Shown here one piece after another: positions 61,161 to 64,000 of a DNA stretch of 64,000 bases; within the stretch, counting starts at the first letter, position 1; each line of letters opens with the position of its first letter. The DNA lies in NCBI GenBank assembly GCA_963590165.1, contig CAVANO010000031.1, forward strand, positions 51,682 to 115,681, in the 5' to 3' direction. The notes under the pieces are model-generated. The model made no database searches. It saw only the letters and a program-made list of their open reading frames with translations, and was not told the origin of the DNA. The translations under genes were made by a program, and so were the position numbers. The stretch is from UBA11524 sp963590165. Its GTDB lineage: Bacteria > Bacillota > Clostridia > Christensenellales > Aristaeellaceae.

Positions 61161-63158
61161 ATGGCTGATTATCCCGTAACTCCCCTGACGCCGCCCCTTT
61201 CCGAGCAGGAAATCATCCGCCGCCAGAAGCTGCAGGCGCTTATTGACGCAGGGCAGAATCCCTATGAAATTACGCACTTTGACGTGACGCACCATTCCAA
61301 CGACATCACGAACAATTTTGACGCAGTTGAAGGCAAGACAGTTTCGCTTGCCGGACGTATGGTTTCGCGCCGCATCATGGGCAAGGCATCATTCGCGCAC
61401 CTGCTCGATGCGCAGGGCGAGATGCAGATTTACGTGACGCGCGATGACCTCGGCGAGGATGCCTATGCTGCGTTCAAGAAAGACGACATCGGCGACATCA
61501 TCGGCGTACAGGGCACCGTTTTCCGCACGAAAACCGGCGAAGCGTCCATCCACGTGACATCGCTGACGCTGCTGTGCAAGTCCCTGAAGGTGCTGCCGGA
61601 GAAGTTCCACGGTCTGGTGGACACCGACCTCCGTTACCGTCAGCGCTATGTGGATTGCATCGTAAATCCCGAAGTACGTGATACCTTCCGCAAGCGCAGC
61701 CGCATCATCGCCGCCGTACGCGAGTTCCTTGACGGCCGCGGCTATCTTGAGGTGGATACGCCTGTGCTCCACACGGTAGAAATCGGCGCATCCGCGCGCC
61801 CGTTCCGCACGTACCACAACGCGCTGAACCTGCCGATGTTCCTGCGCATTGAGACCGAGCTGTACCTGAAGCGGCTGATTGTCGGCGGCTTCGAGCGCGT
61901 GTACGAGGTCGGCCGGATCTTCCGCAATGAAGGCATGGACGCGACCCACAATCCGGAATTCACGTCCGTCGAGACCTATCAGGCATATGCGGATTATAAC
62001 GAAATCATGGAAATGGTCGAGCAGCTCTTCGAGTTTGTCGCCATGAAGACGCTCGGCACGACCGATGTCGTCTATCAGGGGCAAACGATTCACCTGAAGG
62101 CGCCATGGAAGCGCATCACCATGGCGGATTCCGTCAAGGAGGCTTGCGGCGAGGATTGGACGACGTGGCAGAGTGACGAGGAAGCACGTGCGATCTGCGA
62201 CAAGCGCAATGTACACGTTGAATCGAACGCCACGAAGGGTGACTGCCTGGCTGCGCTGTTCGACGAATATGTCGAGGCCAGCCTGATTCAGCCGACCTTC
62301 ATCACCGATTACCCTGTCGAGATTTCTCCGCTGGCGAAGCGCAAGCCCAGCGACCCGAAGCTGACCGAACGCTTTGAGTTCTTCATCACTGGTCACGAAA
62401 TGGGCAATGCGTTCACCGAACTGAACGACCCGATTGACCAGCGCCGCCGCTTTGAAGCACAGATGCTGGCTCGCCGCGCACAGGGCATTCATGCCGATGT
62501 TGACGAGGACTTTGTGACGGCGCTCGAATACGGCATGCCGCCTACGGGCGGTCTGGGCTTCGGTCTTGACCGCATGGTCATGCTGCTGACGGACAGTGCC
62601 ACCATCCGCGACGTATTGCTGTTCCCGACCATGAAGCCGCTTGATGCCCCGAAGAACGCCGAGCAGCCTGAAGCAGCGCCGGCTGACGCACCGGTCGCAC
62701 CGGTCGCACCGGTCGCACCGGTCGCACCGGACGTTCCGGACACACCGGTCGCACCGGACGCTCCGGTTGCTGAGGAAAAGATTAACTTCTCCAATGTGCA
62801 GATTGAGCCGCTGTTCGCCGATTATGTAGATTTCGACACGTTCTCGAAGTCGGATTTCCGTGCGGTGAAGGTGCTTGCATGTGAAGCAGTCAAGAAGTCC
62901 AAGAAGCTGCTGAAGTTCACCCTCGATGACGGTACAGGCACGGAGCGCACGATTCTCAGCGGCATTCACGCCTTCTATGAGCCGGAAGAGCTTGTCGGCA
63001 AGACGCTGATTGCCATCACGAATCTGCCGCCGCGCGCCATGATGGGCATCGAAAGCTGCGGCATGCTGCTGTCCGCCATCCACAAGGAGAACGACGAAGA
63101 GAAGCTGCATCTGCTGATGGTCGACCCGCATATTCCTGCAGGCGCGAAGCTGTATTAA
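61161..63158 (+). CDS. lysS: Lysyl-tRNA synthetase (class II) fused to a tRNA-binding domain
   Basis: A 665-residue protein; bacterial LysRS is about 490-510. Residues about 60-150 are the OB anticodon domain, 170-500 the class II core with motif 2 GRIFRNEGMDATHNPEFT (about 250) and motif 3 GLGFGLDRMVML (about 470). A repetitive linker APVAPVAPVAP (about 505-545) joins a Trbp111/MetRS-C-type tRNA-binding OB domain (about 555-665, DFRAVKVLACEAVKKSKKL and AIHKENDEEKLHLLMVDP). Start at 61161 because the upstream TTG codon has no site; GGAG is twelve bases away. The added domain likely raises tRNA affinity. Confidence 0.95.
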   Translation: MADYPVTPLTPPLSEQEIIRRQKLQALIDAGQNPYEITHFDVTHHSNDITNNFDAVEGKTVSLAGRMVSRRIMGKASFAHLLDAQGEMQIYVTRDDLGEDAYAAFKKDDIGDIIGVQGTVFRTKTGEASIHVTSLTLLCKSLKVLPEKFHGLVDTDLRYRQRYVDCIVNPEVRDTFRKRSRIIAAVREFLDGRGYLEVDTPVLHTVEIGASARPFRTYHNALNLPMFLRIETELYLKRLIVGGFERVYEVGRIFRNEGMDATHNPEFTSVETYQAYADYNEIMEMVEQLFEFVAMKTLGTTDVVYQGQTIHLKAPWKRITMADSVKEACGEDWTTWQSDEEARAICDKRNVHVESNATKGDCLAALFDEYVEASLIQPTFITDYPVEISPLAKRKPSDPKLTERFEFFITGHEMGNAFTELNDPIDQRRRFEAQMLARRAQGIHADVDEDFVTALEYGMPPTGGLGFGLDRMVMLLTDSATIRDVLLFPTMKPLDAPKNAEQPEAAPADAPVAPVAPVAPVAPDVPDTPVAPDAPVAEEKINFSNVQIEPLFADYVDFDTFSKSDFRAVKVLACEAVKKSKKLLKFTLDDGTGTERTILSGIHAFYEPEELVGKTLIAITNLPPRAMMGIESCGMLLSAIHKENDEEKLHLLMVDPHIPAGAKLY

Positions 63159-63219
63159 AAAACAGCTAAAGTCGTCTTACCTGCGTCAGTTTGCGCTGCA
63201 AGTCGAAAAATAACAGTTT

Positions 63220-63254
63220 CAGCCCTGCGGAAAAGATTCTGCAGGGCTGTTTTG
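63220..63254 (+). terminator. Terminator of greA-lysS
   Basis: CAGCCCTGC pairs with GCAGGGCTG around 12 bases, then TTTT. Confidence 0.85.
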
Positions 63255-63274
63255 CAATCGGCGAGGAAACAATT

Positions 63275-63919
63275 ATGAAGTCTCTGAAAAGAAATGCATC
63301 CCTTGTTTTTAAATGCCTGATCTTCCTTTCGGCCGTGACGGGCATCCTCCTCCAGTGCGAGGTCGGAACGAGCAATTTCTCACTCTACAGCTTTCGCATG
63401 TTCACCACGCTCAGCAATCTCGCGGTGGCATTGTTCTATCTTGCGTATCTTATTGCCGAGATTCGGAAGTCTTGCAGTGCGGAAAACTCCGTGAGATTCG
63501 GATACTGCAAATTTCTGATTACCATGTCCATCATGCTGACGGGACTCGTTGCGCACTTTATGCTTCGCGGCATGTTTGACGGCATGGATACAATCGCCAA
63601 GATAGGGCTGACGCTCCTCCATTATGTCGTACCAATTGGCACCTTTCTCGACTGGCTGCTGTTTGATGCCAAGGGGAACACCACATGGAAGATGCCTCTC
63701 TTTGCGGCTCTTTTCCCTATCCTGTATGCGACCGTGTCAATGATTGCGGCACAGTTTCTGACAGGCGACAACAAATATCCGTATCCTTTCCTCGATGCGG
63801 ATACACTCGGCACTGGCACGGTGGCGCTGAATATTGTTCTGCTGGCAGTTGCATTCCTTGCTGTCGGGTATCTGGGCGTAGTTGCGGATCATGGGATGAA
63901 GAGAATCGCGAAACGATGA
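63275..63919 (+). CDS. Pr6Pr family membrane protein
   Basis: A 214-residue polytopic protein with six predicted helices, of the Pr6Pr (FAR-17a/AIG1-like) family. Conserved features are FRMFTTLSNLAVALFYL (about 35-51) and LLHYVVPIGTFLDWLLFD (about 112-129). The start at 63275 has GAGGAAAC upstream; the ORF extends upstream through the lysS terminator. Function unknown. Nothing else is seen to the right edge except AT-rich DNA (63920-64000). Confidence 0.88.
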   Translation: MKSLKRNASLVFKCLIFLSAVTGILLQCEVGTSNFSLYSFRMFTTLSNLAVALFYLAYLIAEIRKSCSAENSVRFGYCKFLITMSIMLTGLVAHFMLRGMFDGMDTIAKIGLTLLHYVVPIGTFLDWLLFDAKGNTTWKMPLFAALFPILYATVSMIAAQFLTGDNKYPYPFLDADTLGTGTVALNIVLLAVAFLAVGYLGVVADHGMKRIAKR

Positions 63920-64000
63920 CGATCATGATTTACCAGCTATAAAACCTTGAATTGTCAAGTCAAGTGCAACACCGTATCATAAAAGACTTCCTCTGGTGAT

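Noticed and set aside
63920..64000. Possible IS end at the right edge (CAAGTCAAGTGCAACACC)
   Set aside because: The sequence faintly resembles insertion-sequence flanks but is cut off; no inverted repeat or transposase can be seen.

Overview
The window is a 64 kb stretch of a moderately GC-rich (mid-50s percent by eye) chromosome from a Gram-positive, anaerobic Bacillota, most likely an uncultured gut or rumen Clostridia lineage. Evidence: strong AGGAGG ribosome sites almost everywhere, consensus TTGACA-N17-TATAAT promoters, Firmicutes-type neighbourhoods (greA-lysS, hpt-ftsH, radA with a YacL-type PIN/TRAM gene), lipoprotein and LplB/YtcP-type sugar uptake genes, and many plant-polysaccharide enzymes. 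A run of ten N (22911-22920) shows that it is a scaffold, probably a metagenome-assembled genome. The only RNA genes seen are one tRNA-Thr(GGT) and one candidate structured RNA.

Layout. 1-5 kb: minus-strand housekeeping operon radA, PIN/TRAM gene, a cytosolic pectinesterase and an AIM24-family gene. 4.8-7.3 kb: a candidate non-coding RNA with its own consensus promoter and terminator, then a large secreted glycine-repeat protein. 7.4-16.5 kb: a glycan-use island with a GH29 fucosidase, two CUT1 permeases, a highly expressed solute-binding protein, a second binding lipoprotein and a membrane-spanning AraC regulator; no ATPase gene belongs to it. 16.5-21 kb: a GldA/GldF/GldG-like ABC-2 export system with a DUF4340 protein, continuous with the regulator. 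21-22.8 kb: GH5 endoglucanase lipoprotein with operator-like repeats upstream. 23-26 kb: a TrpXYZ-like ABC importer. 26-26.5 kb: a 168-bp perfectly centred hairpin element and tRNA-Thr. 26.7-31 kb: PfoR-type PTS IIC-like protein, fructose-bisphosphate aldolase, secreted thioredoxin-fold protein. 31-39.5 kb (minus): VanW/G5 protein, PHP phosphoesterase, FtsH, Hpt, a repeat-rich membrane protein, threonine aldolase. 39.6-44.5 kb: a complete L-rhamnose cluster (AraC regulator, kinase, isomerase, aldolase) disturbed by small repeats. 44.7-51 kb (minus): EF-G-like GTPase, RecQ, a GpsA with an unusual C-terminal domain, and a thioesterase. 51-56 kb: Ig-like repeat protein, heparinase II/III, YczE-type membrane protein, a small secreted protein. 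56-60 kb: GH31 alpha-xylosidase and GH29 fucosidase. 60-64 kb: greA, a LysRS fused to a tRNA-binding domain, and a Pr6Pr membrane protein.

Together the accessory genes describe a bacterium that attacks pectin, xyloglucan/cellulose and fucosylated or rhamnosylated glycans, imports oligosaccharides, and feeds rhamnose to DHAP and lactaldehyde. The observations most worth following are the GpsA fusion to what looks like a degenerate glycerol-3-phosphate cytidylyltransferase, the structured RNA at 4.83-5.06 kb, the pairing of a binding lipoprotein with a membrane AraC sensor, the LysRS fusion, and several small repeat families in the intergenic DNA.
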